Of a stretch of 64,000 bases of DNA, positions 48,536 through 60,527 are shown one piece after another. Each line of letters starts with the position of its first letter. Positions within the stretch are counted from its first letter, which is position 1. A program made the position numbers and the translations under genes. The DNA comes from Larix kaempferi (lineage: Eukaryota; Streptophyta; Pinopsida; Pinales; Pinaceae), in the NCBI GenBank assembly GCA_027924585.1, contig BSBM01000870.1, positions 2,542,001 to 2,606,000 of the forward strand, read 5' to 3'. Under the pieces are notes generated by a model. The model was given only the letters and a program-made list of their open reading frames with translations, made no database searches and was not told the DNA's origin.

Positions 48536-50057
48536 CAGACCATATATTCTTAAGAACATAACTAAAGTTATAGTGCCTCACCCAGCTGTTAGATCCCTTT
48601 TTGTTCAAAAGGAATTGGGAGAAAGAAGGGGAAACTGGGTCACGACTCTTCAAGACTATGATTTAGAATTTAAACCAACCACCATCATTAAGGGACAAGG
48701 CCTGTGTAAATTCCTTACAGAGCATCCGATTGATGAAGAGCAACATTGGAAGAATGAAGCTGAGCTGAATTTAGTTGAGGTATGTCCCATTTTCACAGCT
48801 CCTGAATCATGGTATAGAGATCTAGTGCATTATTTGCAGCAAGGATATCTACCAGAACACTGGAGTTCTAAGCAAAGAAGGGCACTCCATTTGAAATCAA
48901 CAGCTTATCAAATCATTGATGGGATACTTTTAAGAAAAAATTACGATGGAATTTTTCTTAGATGTCTAGAAAAGGAAGATGCAAGTAAAATTGTCAAAGA
49001 ATTACATGATGGCCCCGCTGGTGGGCACTATTCAGGGGAGACAACAGCTCACAAAATACTTAGAGCTGGATGTTATTGGCCCACTTTATTTCGAGATGCT
49101 CATGCTTATGCATAGAATTGTGATATGTGCCAAAGAAGTGTTGGGAAACTACCTAAGGCAGCAGGACCCTTGCAGTCGATTATAATATCAGAACCTTTTG
49201 AACAATAGGGTATAGATGTCATTGGAGAGATAAACCCAAAATATTCTCTACAACATCGATACATCCTGACGACCATCGACTACTTCACCAAATGGACAGA
49301 GGCTATCCCATTGCGCAAGATCAACGAAGATGCAGTCATCAGTTTCTTGAAAGAGAACATCATAACCGGGTTTGGGGTTCCAATTTCCCTAGTATTTGAT
49401 AATGCTACCTATTTCTTGTCTTTCAAAATAAATGAATTTTCTTATGAATGGGGAATTAAACTGCATTATTCAGCTAATTATTACCCTCAAGGAAATGGAT
49501 TAGCTGAATCTTCAAACAAAAACCTCATCCGAATTCTCAAGAAGACTGTGATAGAAAATCAACAAAGTTGGCATATAGCTCTCCCAAATGCCTTATGGGA
49601 AGATAGGGTTACTCCAAAGAACGCATTAGGGGTTTCCCCTTACACCCTCATCCATGGCAAGGAAGCCATCCTCCCTCCCAATATCTTGCTTCCATCCTTA
49701 CAGTTGTACCAAGCTTCTCAAGGGTCTGGTAGTCAAGTCTTACAATCCAGGATCAATGCCTTGCTTCAACTTGAAGAAGCCCGACAGAAAGCTAACGACC
49801 AGTTTCATCAGCACCAAGATATAGTCAAAAGATGGTTCGATAAAAGGAAATCTGGTAAAAGAAGTTTTAAAGTGGGGGATTTAGTCCTGAAATGCGACCA
49901 TAATCATGAGGGCAAGGGGATGCACGAGAAATTCCAACACTTATGGATAGGCCCTTACCAAATCTCTACAAAGCTTGGCCCATCCACTTACAAGCTGACA
50001 GACCTCTAGGGAGAGGAAGTAACCCTTCCTCTCAATGGCCTCACCTTGAAACAATAA
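48536..50057 (+). pseudogene. Unit A RNase H end and integrase
   Basis: One frame with TAG 49113, TAG 49206 and TAG 50007, ending TAA 50055. The RT-linked RNase H tail (VTTLQDYDLEFKP) leads into the integrase HHCC zinc finger (ELHDGPAGGHYSGETTAHK ... CDMCQ). The catalytic core follows with IDVIGEI, LVFDNATYF and GNGLAES, giving D, D and E. The C-terminal region ends near GPYQISTKLGPSTYKL. The stops at 49113 (CAG) and 49206 (TGG) can be read off against unit B. The two units are very similar here. Confidence 0.9.
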
Positions 50058-52729
50058 TTTGCATAGTCCCAAAGAGACTTTCTCTACATAAATAAAGATT
50101 TTATTTTGTTTTACTTTAGTCTTTTGTTTTCTGTGTTTAAGCTAAATTGCCTTTTCCCCTCAGCATTTGAACTTTTGTACAGATTTGTTTTCCTGAAAAC
50201 GCCTGCAATTGGGCCTCTCGTGAAGGTAGATCTCTTAAGAAATATCATGACCCATGGAACTGGAAGTATATCCTACCAAGAAAGTTTACCCATGCATTTT
50301 TGGCTTTTGCTGATCGTTCTCCAGAACGAAGAGATCGTGTTCTGTTGGTCACACTAACCCTTGTTGAAATAGCAGAGGTCTATGACTATCTTTATCACTA
50401 TCTTCGGGATCCATCCACCCTCAAACTTAAAAGCATCTCAAGGGGATCGCTATGGTTGTGAAGGGAAGCACGTCTCGAAGGCATAGGGTATTGAAGAGAC
50501 TCCATGATGTAAATCAAAAGCCAAAAGGCTTATAATCAAGGGTCCGTTTTCCAGAAATTCTCGCCTCAATCAAAGCATGGCTGAGATAAATGCAAAACGT
50601 TCAAATCAAGAAAGCTGTCCAAAAGACTCAGCTCAAGCTAGGTTCTTCTCCGTCCGTGAGGCTTGAAAAATCAATAAAATATCTCGCTCACACAAAAGAA
50701 CACTATGGATTGAACATCCAAAAGGATGCATGCAGCATGGGAATGAGGAACAAGAGCAATAGTGTCTACGAGATGTTGTTACAATCCTGTGGAGTCCGAC
50801 GACAGTGGTCGTCTAAAGGATGTATCTTCTAAAATGAATCTCATTTTTTGTCCCTTGGAAATTTTCAAGGATATCTTTATCAAATCTCCCTTGTCCCGAT
50901 GACCAACGGATAAAGTGACTACTTCCTTCGCTGAGTTGCGAACACTCAAGTCGAATGTTGCACATGAGGTGAACATCTTATAAAAGAATCCTTCTGGTGA
51001 ACGAGATATTTTTTCAGAGATCTGTGTTTGCCAACGATTCTCCAATTGTTGTTGATACAAGACCCCTCCCCAAAATTTTGAAGATATTTGGGGCCCCTCC
51101 TTTCAATGCTTTTGTAGCAAGTTTTTTCCTTTGTCTCTCGAGTTTATTTCATTCTCTAACTTGACCGTTTTTCATCACCTATTTCCAAAAGAGTTCTCTC
51201 ATTGATTTTTCTAAGGCAAAATCAGTCTTTTCTCTTCAGCGCGTATTTTAGTTTTAATTCACCCGCTGTAGCGCAAGTTTTTATCCTTACATCCTCCGCC
51301 ACTTTGGCGCGCCTCCAAAAGATAAATTCCCCACCCAACGTAGACTCTAATCACAAGTCCTCCGTCTAACGCATACCTTGGCACTAACTCAGTTTCCCTT
51401 TTGGACAAAGTCTCAAGTATTTTATTCGGCACGCATATTTTTAGCGCTAGTGATAACCCTTCCTCAGCCCCTGAAGGCACATGAACTATCCTTATCTTCC
51501 CCGCCTTGAAGCTACATGAAACCTTCTTGGAAGAATTAAGAGTTGGAGCGTTCCTCCCAGCACAAGCCTTGATGATATAATCGACGCCATTGGCATAGGA
51601 CCTATACTTATCATCCTCGCTTACAATGTTGCGCTTGGTCTCTTTTGATAGCCCAAACTATGGCGCAGCTTTAGGAGCGCATCCGTAACGGCAGGATCAC
51701 TGCGTGAGTGTGAGATTTAATGTTCAAACCTGCGCTTAGCACAAAACGCATAAGATATGATCGCCGCCTTAGTGCAGGATTTAAGTAACTTTAGGCGCTT
51801 GGCGAGAAAAGTCTCCTCGACCCTTGTGCATCGACGAGGTTGGTGGGGTCATTAATAGAGCCATGTGTTGTTTTAATGGCAAAGCACCTCGAGCCCCATG
51901 AAATTAAATCTGCCAACCTATCGTCGTATGTGACATAAATGCCACCCTTATTTAACCAAATGAAACGGGTTTTTCAATACATTTTATATTTGTCGAGCAA
52001 CTGGAGTTTCCCATTTTCATCAAGAGTGAGATTTTCTATTCGTCGAGTGCCTGCAGACTCATCTCCTGCCTCGGAACATTTACCCTCGACGGACCCTACC
52101 AGTCTGATAGGTAGGATCTATGCCCCTTCTTTTTTGTGAACTTGTTTTACACCATAGGGAGTTCTTTGCATAAATATTCAAGAAGATTTTAGGGAATATA
52201 GAGTGATTGCTCTCATCTTTGATCCCAGAAATGAGAATCTGAAGTTGCCTTGCGTGAACCAAAACCCAGAGAGCTTTATCCATGCCTGGAAGCATGAAAT
52301 TTATCCTATCGTCATGTCCTCGGCGTCCTGAGTAAGTTTTTTTCCCACCTTGATATCCCTGAATCGTCCCAGCAGTGCCTTAGCAGCTGCAGAGTTTTTC
52401 ACTCAAACCCGTAGAAGCTGCGGCATCCCACGCAAAATGAAACTCCCTACAAAGCATCTAATGCACGTAAAACCCAATCCTTCCCGTTCCTTGCAGCTAA
52501 AGTTTCATCCTATGAACACTGAGGTACTCTGCTCAACTGAGAGCAATGTTCATTCACGCCAAAGGCACGTAAAACCCACAATGTTGGGCCAAAATTGCCT
52601 TAGGATATGTTAAAATAACCCATCGTGCCCACTTAGAACCTTGATAAACTAGCCTGGAATTCTAACTCATAGAAGCCAACAGCTGCGGGGTTTACCCATC
52701 TTCTACGAAATCTCCACTGTCAGCTGCCG
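50058..52729. other. Long non-coding spacer of unit A
   Basis: No supported gene on either strand. GCGC-containing words are frequent from about 51240. Frames at 50590-50832, 50779-51060 and 52350-52613 look random. Confidence 0.5.
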
Positions 52730-53029
52730 GCACATAAAATGTTAAACACTGACGCATTGTAAATATCGCATGCATAATGTTAAGCGCTAGCACAGAAAGG
52801 TTAGGATAGCGCATGCAAAGTTTTTTGGACTAGCGCACGAATGTTTTTAGCTTTGGCGCATGGATAAAATTGGGGCACTGGCGCACGAAATATTTTAGGT
52901 ATTAGCACATAAGATCCCGCTGGTACCCCAGCACAAATTAGATCACTGATATTAGCACGCGCAAAATCCCAAGCATGGCGCAAAGCTCTATTTAGGCACC
53001 AGCGCAAAAATCTTCATTAGACTCGCGCA
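52730..53029. repeat. Degenerate ~24-bp periodic repeat with GCRCA core
   Basis: GCGCA or GCAC[AG] cores start at 52809, 52833, 52856, 52881, 52905, 52931, 52955, 52978, 53002 and 53025 (spacing 23-26). Weaker cores occur back to 52730. The sequence between cores is poorly conserved. Confidence 0.75.
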
Positions 53030-53389
53030 AGTTTGTGTGACATTTCAGGGGATACTTGCACGTTGCAAATGAATGGCGCATATTAAAAGAAGATCTTGCT
53101 CGTGATGCCTTGTCTTTGCTTTTAGCATAGAATGGCATTGTTGAATTAAGCTTAAGCTTGAAATGAAGATAATTATGATTTTTTAAGACAACCTCTATAT
53201 TGTGAAAATGTTATATTTTGGCTCTGCCATAGAGTGTTTCTAATGCTTGAAGAAATGGTCTAGCTAAAGTATTTTTGACATTGCCTTGCTCACCACAGGA
53301 TTACCATGCATAGGAAGTCAGCAAAGAAGAAGGCAGTGCAGAAAGTAACCTTAGACTCATAGGTTGAAATCCTATTAGATACTTCTCTC

Positions 53390-56300
53390 GTGACGATGTT
53401 TGCTGACACACAAGCTACCACTGGTGTTTCCCTTGGGAGCTCCGCCCTTGAATTTCAATGGGGTGATCTATACAGATTCATCATGGCACAAGATAGTACA
53501 ACAACCTCCATAGAGGATGCTCTAGTGTATGCCAACATCAGAAGGTCCTTTTTGCATAAGGTAACAACTCATCCAGAACTGTTCCCTTGTTCTGAAATTA
53601 TTGGATGGCTAATTCCTAACATTCGGACCGACACAAGGCTCATGAATGATAAAAATGGGTTGAGCCTAACATCTTTCGCTTCTGAGCATGTCACTACTGC
53701 CTACATATTTCCTTCACCTAGGCCTTTTTTATACGATTAGTGGATAGCAAAACATCCAATGGATGCACTAGAATCTGCCCGTAAGATGACGATAAATGAC
53801 AAGCAGATTAGGAGGAGGCAGAACAATGAATATGAAATAAACCTCCTAAAGACCCCTTACAGACTCATTGTCCTGATGTTGAGTGGCCTCTTCGGCATGC
53901 CTAATGGAAATATGTTTAAGATCGGATGGGTGCCGGTAATGTTTCATATAGCCATGAAAGGAACCATCTTCAACTGGGTTGAAATAATTTTAGATAGCCT
54001 GGCCTCGCAGCTATCAGCATCCCAAGGAGGACTAACCCAAAAGAAGGTAGATTTCTTCATGTCTTCATACCTGATTGACTGCCTGTTAAGCAAGAATTCA
54101 TTCCTGGACTTGGGTTTCTCATGGAAGTAAAATGAAACAGCTCTCTTCTTGGCTTATCAGTGTACATGGGAAAGTAGATACACAAACCACTACAAGATGG
54201 TTTGCGAAAGGTTTATCATGCCATTGTACCAACGTATTTTCATCCAAGAACCATATTGTCTTTCGGAGAATGCAATGCCTATCATTGAACAATTCGGGGA
54301 CTATTATCACAGTTAAGAAGGCACATACATCAGGATGAGTGGAGGAAATCATGAGCCATTTATGTTCCCTCGGTATGTTAAAGATTTTGTAATTCACAAG
54401 GAGGCTATGAGAGAACTCTTCAGCACCGTCACAATAAGTAAGTTCTTAACAGACCAGAGGAAGGGCATGTATCCTCCCATGCCATTTACCATTGGAGATT
54501 ACAGCCTCCTGAGAGCAAGAGACGGGGAAAATTACGCTCAAGACTTAGAGGTTTTCCATTTTGGCTTGGTCCCTTTCAGAAGGCATGACCCCAACGGTGC
54601 GGTAAGCCAACATTGTCTTGACCTCAAGATCTCCTTCGAATATGCTCATGCTGTGGACCAAGACGAGGAATTCTTCAAGAGCGCCTGCAACCTAACTGAG
54701 CTAGGAAAACGTTACAATAAGAAATTTGTGAAAGATCCGAGCCCCAAACTTGTCGGTTTGATCCAAAGAGAGCGGGAGGCATCGACCTCACAATCAGGGG
54801 ACCCATCAGAATTGGAGCAAGATAGAGTGCCCCAAGAGCAAGCTCTCGAGTAGTAGCATGACCAAGAAGAAGAAATAATTCAAGGTGAGCTAGCTGACAA
54901 GCTTCAACAACAGGAGATTGCAAGGAAGCAACAGGAGCAAGTCTCTCAGTTGAAATAGCAGGAAGAGGCTGCCAGGATCCAGAAGGAAGAAGAAGATCGA
55001 GTGTCCCAAGAGCAAGCTGCCAAGCAGCAGCATGAGGAAGAAGAAAGGCCCCTAAATGAAGGAGCAAATGGATTGCAGACGCAACAAGAAGAGTCAGCAG
55101 GAGAGAAGGAGAAAGAATAGACAGAGAAGTCTCCTGAGCCAGAGCCATCCACTCCGATAGATATGGAGGTGGACCCACCATTGATATACACTCCAGGGGG
55201 AACTCAGGAAGAAGGTGACTATTCAGGGAGCTTAGCATTGACCCCATATAACCCCAGGAAGCAGTGCAAAGTAGCAGACCTGGATACTCTATATTTCAAT
55301 GAGCAGAAAAGGGCCATCATTGATAGGAGGGTAAAGAAAATGGAAGGCAGAACAAAGAATATGGAAATCGAGGAGGACGAATATGAATTATGGATAACAG
55401 AGAAAACATTGGTCCAAGGAACTGATGCTGACCCCATGTTCCAAGCCCAATGTACTGTAGCCTCAGCTAAGGCAACTAAAGCCAATATTGATTTTTTGAA
55501 AGGTGAGATAAAGCATTACAGGGAACAATGCTTTAAGATCAGAGATGATAGAAAGAGGGAGGCGTTGGAAGCAAACAAATTGAAAGAGAAATACAATGAG
55601 TTGTTAGGAGAGCATCTAGTGCTAAATTCGGGAGTTCTCCAGCTTGAGAATGAAAAGAACTCCTTAGAAATGCATTTGGGTATCTCTGAAGATGAACTAA
55701 AGAATTAAAAGCTCGAATAGCAGAATTGGAGGAACTCGAAGCAAGCAGGGCTCAGCAAATTCATCTTCACCAACAGGAGTATGAAGGGTTGATTCAAGAA
55801 AATGAACAATTGGGGAAACATCTCAAAGAGGTAGCGGAGGACCAGCAAAATTTGTCCACATTTCACAAACAAGCATGTGACATGCGGATTAAAATCCATT
55901 AGCTGCTAGTACTAATCTCGGAAGAGATTTGGAGCGTGAAAGATATGATTAATAAAATGACAACCATTGAAACCAAAGCCCTAAAAACTAGAGAAAGGTT
56001 TGCAAGTCATGTAGAGGAGTTGAAACGACAATCTGAGTGGAAAATGGGAAAATCTCAACTCCCTTCACACTTACGCGTTGCTACAGGATATGAATTGGAC
56101 GTGGATATAGGGATCCTTGAATTTTCCAGGGATTGCGGCACCAAGCTAAGTTTGGAAATCAGGAAGACGATCCACAAGTGTTGTTTGTTCTACTCCACAC
56201 TCAGGGAATCACATAGCAAGTGTCATCTGATTCTTCCTGCCTCCATTTATGATTTCCCAAAGGAAGAAGACTGATTGTTTGAGCTACAGAATGAGCTGGA

Positions 56301-56619
56301 TGAAGTCTTGGATTTTATCAAAAAGATAGAAATATTGGCTCAGGATGAATTTCAATAGTTCATTTTCCAGCCTACAGTACATATTCACTTCCTAGAAGTG
56401 ATGGCTAAAGAAGCCACAGAGGGAAAAGTGTTGATTAAATCGAACCTACGCAAACATGAAATAGCGTCCCAGGAAACAGTATCTTCCCGTATCAAACTTA
56501 TCGTAAAAGATATCAACCAATGGACCACATTCATTCAAGGTATAGATGGCCTAGTACTTGCAAGCGATCCAGTTGGTAGAGGCAAGTCTTTAAGTCAGTA
56601 GGCAGAAGCCCCAGCATAA
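53390..56619 (+). pseudogene. ~1075-codon coiled-coil ORF in the env position of unit A
   Basis: The frame from ATG 53390 is interrupted by stops at 53738, 54128, 54314, 54851, 54854 and two or more later. One frameshift near 55700 leads to the frame ending at 56599-56601 (SLSQ*). The N-terminal 400 residues are globular (FQWGDLYRFIMAQDS, DVFHIAMKG-like region, MFPRYVKDFVIHKEAM). Next is a Gln/Glu-rich low-complexity stretch (QQQEIARKQQEQ), then a long coiled coil (LKEKYNELLGEHLVL, IAELEELEASRAQQ). No signal peptide or membrane segment is evident, so env function is unlikely. It lies downstream of integrase and upstream of the LTR in the sense orientation; the function is unknown. Confidence 0.65.
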
Positions 56620-56709
56620 TAGATAGATCATTTTTACTTTGTTTAAATAAAAGGAGAAGCTAAAATTCTACCTTTTGTATAAATGCTTTAAAGGGACAGC
56701 TGGCTATCA

Positions 56710-57540
56710 TTTTGTTTTATATGAAAGGTGTCCCACGAATCTTGGAAATAGGCAATTACACACCAAAATCCAAATTAGAAGCTTCTAGGATTAGGGTACA
56801 CCAGTCAGCTCATAGAGCTTTTGTAAAGTTATAAATAGAAGTTAAGAAGAGGAGTAAAGAACTTTTTGCAGGGAAAAGAATTTTCTTAGCCTGTACGAAC
56901 TATTTTGTAACTTGCTCTAAGAAAGCAATTTTGCCTAATAAGAGTCCGGAGAGGACATTTTTTCCTTGAAATGTGGATTGGATGCATGTTGGATTATTCT
57001 TGTGACATTCAAACACTGTTGTGAGCTCTTTATTTGTTGTTCTGAATTTATTTATGTGTAATGAGTGATCTTACTATTCTCTATGCAATGATGTTTCTCC
57101 TAAATGAGTAATAGAATGCTTTCATGTGGATTAAAGCTATCTTTAATATCTTTAACCTTCTGCTGAAAATGTTTCTTTATGATTTAAATGGCTATCCGTA
57201 CAATCTTTAGATATTTCTTTCAGCACATTACTCATATTTACATTTTGTTCCTTGCAAGGATAGATTAGTTTCATTTCAGTTTTAGATACAGATTTGTTTC
57301 AAGTTCTGCATTTAGATTAAATTAGCTTAGGCATTTGCATATCATATTAATAATAAAATCCAAAAAAGAACGGTGGATTGGGCCATAACTGGTGTAAACG
57401 AAGCAAATCTCCAAATCTAACGGTATCCGGAATCGCTAACCAGATGGATTCCCCATACCAAACGGTGGACAATCTAATTTGGATAGTTTACCGGGGAGAA
57501 TCCCTTTTTGCTTGATGCTACGATATTCGGGGCATCAACA
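56710..57540 (+). repeat. LTR shared by units A and B
   Basis: The 3' edge ...GGGGCATCAACA at 57540 is fixed by the primer-binding site that follows. A TATA box (TTATAAATAG) is at about 56831-56840. The 5' edge is uncertain; a purine-rich AAAGGGACAGC before TGGCTATC near 56705 is the best candidate. The length of about 830 bp is an estimate. Confidence 0.6.
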
Positions 57541-57545
57541 GTTTT

Positions 57546-57563
57546 TGGCGCTAGAAGGAGGGC
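57546..57563 (+). other. Unit B primer-binding site
   Basis: TGGCGCTAGAAGGAGGGC, five bases after the LTR edge. It differs from the initiator-Met type used by the other elements here. I believe similar sites are tRNA-Arg type in Ogre/Tat elements, but did not verify it. Confidence 0.7.
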
Positions 57564-57572
57564 CTAAAGTGC

Positions 57573-59798
57573 ATGGTTGATAAAGGAAAATCTCCCATTA
57601 TAAAAAATGTTACTGAAAAACCGCTTAAAACAGGAATTTCAGATAGCCCAAATCTTGAGGTATTAAATCAAGAAAGCTCCATCTCTGATTCTGAACATCA
57701 AGAAGTGTTGTATGCTATACCTTTTGCAGAAATAGAATATTTAAGAAGACATACACGATCTTATGTTAGAAAACTAGGTGGTTTAAACGCAGTAACTTTC
57801 CTCCCTAGGAAAAGTACTCCCAGAAAAGAAAGAGAGTACACCTATGATTCGATTCTCGTGCAGAATTTTGAAGAGCTTGTAAATTTAACTTTGGAAGAAA
57901 TTGCAGAACCCCTGAAACAAATCGATCTTGAAAACCCATAAAATTTTTCAGATCCAGAAAATATTGGAGAACTTGTTACTCCAAAGAACACTCCACTTAA
58001 TTCACCACACAATTCTCCACCTGATTCTCCACATAGAAACATGGTTGTACCTGCTTGGAGAGTGAGGGGAGCATTAAATTTAGCTGGGCCATTCCACAAT
58101 CTGCCTAAAAATCTAGAGAAAGTATTGCCTAAATTTGACCCAGGAAAAGCCATTTCTGCTGAAGATCATCTCAAGAGTTTTTATTTAGCCTTGAATCTTT
58201 TAAATGTACAGCATGAAGATATAGTTTGTAGGCTTTTCGCATACACATTTGAACCAAAAGTTTCTTCCTAGTATTTTAGCTTACAAGCTAGTTCAATTTT
58301 CAGCTGGGAAGAATTTGAAACATGTTTCTTAAAGAAGTATGGAAATCAAAAGACTGTAGCTACACTCATGAAAGAATTATTGTCCATGAGAATGGAAAAG
58401 AAAGAAAAGGTTCAAGACTTCAACCAAAGGTTCACAACACTCTTGAATAATTTCAGCAAAGCAAATAAACCGGCAGAAGAATCTCTAGTTGAATATTATA
58501 CAACAGCACTTGAAGGGCCTATAGCAATGTTCGTAAAAAGATCTAAGAAAACCACCTTGATAGAAAATTTTGGAGAAGCTAGGAAGGTGGAAGAAGAAGT
58601 AGACAACATTTCCAAACATGCCTTAGATGCAGAAACAAAACCAACAACTAGTAAAAAAACCTTACTGCTCACCAGGAATAAAGAAGAGTCATCAGCAGAC
58701 ATGGAGAACGTAGTTAAGATGATGCAGAAATTGTCCAATAAAATTGTAGATATTGAGAAAGATAAAGCAGCTAGTACATCTAGGAAGCCTTTCAAACCAT
58801 TCTACAATTAGAGAAGACAATGATCAACCTCATCCACCTAGGAATACTTTTCCCGTTTTAAATCTGAATGAAATAGGGATGGAACACTTTTGCACATTTC
58901 ATCAAGAGCCACACTTGGAAAAGAGCTACCCATAATGGATTAACTCTATGAGTTTAGTCATGAACCAAATGCTGGATTCACAGATTCCAGATCAAGATGA
59001 TCCTCCAGAAGAACCAAGTCTTGAGATAGAGGAACCATCTCCAGACACTACCATGGTGCTATGGGATTGGGTACCTTTAACTGAATTGGTAGAAGATGAT
59101 CCCGTGGAAAGCTCAGTTTTTGCTGTAAACATTAATACTTGCAGTAAAGGTCCCATTGCAGATCCAGTTCCAAGATCGACTATTCCCAAACCTAAAGTTT
59201 CAAAAGCGTTACCTAGAAGACACATAACAGTCATTCCACCACAATCTAAAGCTAACACAACAACGTCCAAGCAACCAAACATTGACACAATAGTTCAACA
59301 ACCAAAGGTCACACTGAATAAGATAGACCATCAAACTAGAATTGTAAAAGAATGTGATATAGGATATGACATCATTGAAGATATAAAGAAAGTAAAGGCA
59401 AATGTTTCAATATTCAATATGTGTAGTTTTCCGCAGCAACAAGACAAGTTGTTGCATGTTCTTCAATCCCAGCCCAGCACTCCATTAACAGATACTCAAG
59501 AAGACCCTGAAATTAATGAGGCGAGTATCGACGGGAAATCCAAATCTCAGACGTTGCCGTTCCTCTTAACTTTTTAAATCTTCAATCACAATGTACACAA
59601 TTGTCTGGTAGATTCTGGAGCATCTTCGAATGTCATGCCACTATCTATCTGTAAAAAGATTAACGGTCAACCAATTCCATCTCTCGCACAAATTATTCAG
59701 TTAGATAGGATTGCTGTCAAAGTTATTGGGGAAATGAAATATGTCCTCATTAGGTTGTCAGCGGATCCTAGAGTTTGTCAGTTCATTGATATAATGGT
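57573..59798 (+). pseudogene. Unit B gag and protease
   Basis: Gag starts at ATG 57573, ten bases after the primer-binding site. The capsid region includes HLKSFYLALNLLNVQHEDIV and MKELLSMRMEKKEKVQDFNQ. Stops are at 57939, 58269 and 58809. A +1 shift near 58800 continues into EHFCTFHQEPHLEKSYP, a Cys/His box whose last Cys is Tyr. TAA 58933 and TAA 59575 follow. The aspartic protease reads NCLVDSGASSNVMP with catalytic D-S-G intact. The frame stops at 59798, where the solo LTR begins, and resumes in the same frame at 60528. Confidence 0.85.
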
Positions 59799-60522
59799 TG
59801 TTAACACCCAAATAGTGCTCACTAGCTCATTTCCTTATTCACATGACCCATTTGTCCACTTTTCCACCATTTGAGCCTCTAAAGCCATCAAAAGGTCACC
59901 AAAAGACCATAATATACCCTTTTCCCCCTCAAAAGATATATTTTTCCTCAAAAAACCTACTCAAAAGATATATTTTTCCTCAAAAAACCTAAAAAACCCT
60001 AAAAAAGGGTCCAGAATTCCAAAAAATATTAAAAGGGAATAAAAATATTTAAAATATTCAAAAAAGAAAAAAAGAGGGAAAAAGGTACCTAAACCATGTT
60101 GGTCAATACCATTGGTTTCCTCAAAACCATAATGGTATTCCCCACCACCAAAAACTATAAAAAGGTGGTAGGGGCTCCTCACTTTCCATCCATCCATCAT
60201 CCTATCCTCATGCTGTCAAAATCTCTCTTGAGTTCTTGACTATTGTAGCAATCTTGGAGAAGAGACCATTGGAGCATGGAGCATCTCACCCTTGGAGCTA
60301 CTCAACACCACAAATACTCACCATTTGAGGTATGATAATACAAAACATTCTTTTATTTCTTGTTCTTTCTATGAATCGTTTTTAGATTTATTTATAATAT
60401 GCATAGTTTTTTAGTTTAGATTTAGATTTAATTCATAATCGTTTTTGTTTTTTATATTGAAATTGCTATCACATTGTTGATAGGTGCCCATTGCACAAGC
60501 TTGGTTGCAAAACCAAGCAACA
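59799..60522 (+). mobile_element. Solo LTR (724 bp) with 5-bp TSD in unit B protease
   Basis: The edges TGTTAACACC and ...AAGCAACA are flanked by ATGGT on both sides (59794-59798 and 60523-60527). Removing it and one TSD restores the protease frame (IDIMVFDIPEAYGLI). A TATA box CTATAAAAAG is at 60155-60164, so it points in the plus direction. No internal region remains, as expected after LTR-LTR recombination. Its family is not otherwise present in the window. Confidence 0.9.
59928..59991 (+). repeat. Perfect 2 x 32-bp tandem repeat in the solo LTR
   Basis: Two identical 32-bp units starting CTCAAAAGATATATTTTTCC lie in the U3 part, upstream of the TATA box. They are a recent duplication or a possible enhancer-like repeat. 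Confidence 0.9.
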
Positions 60523-60527
60523 ATGGT

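Larger units (their letters stand above)
48536..57540 (+). mobile_element. Tat-like Ty3/gypsy unit A, 5'-truncated
   Basis: It starts abruptly at the base matching 62862 of unit B (end of the RNase H region). It then holds integrase, a 3.3-kb non-coding spacer, a long coiled-coil ORF in the env position, and the LTR ending at 57540. The primer-binding site and gag of unit B follow at once, so the same LTR serves as 3' LTR of A and 5' LTR of B. Confidence 0.7.

Noticed and set aside
51240-52700. A second LTR of unit A in the GC-richer spacer
   Set aside because: No TG...CA pair, TATA box or primer-binding site could be matched, and the LTR edge before gag at 57540 is well supported.
53390-56619. 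Retroviral-type env gene
   Set aside because: Position fits, but there is no signal peptide, transmembrane segment or cleavage motif; the coiled-coil and Gln-rich composition argue against it.
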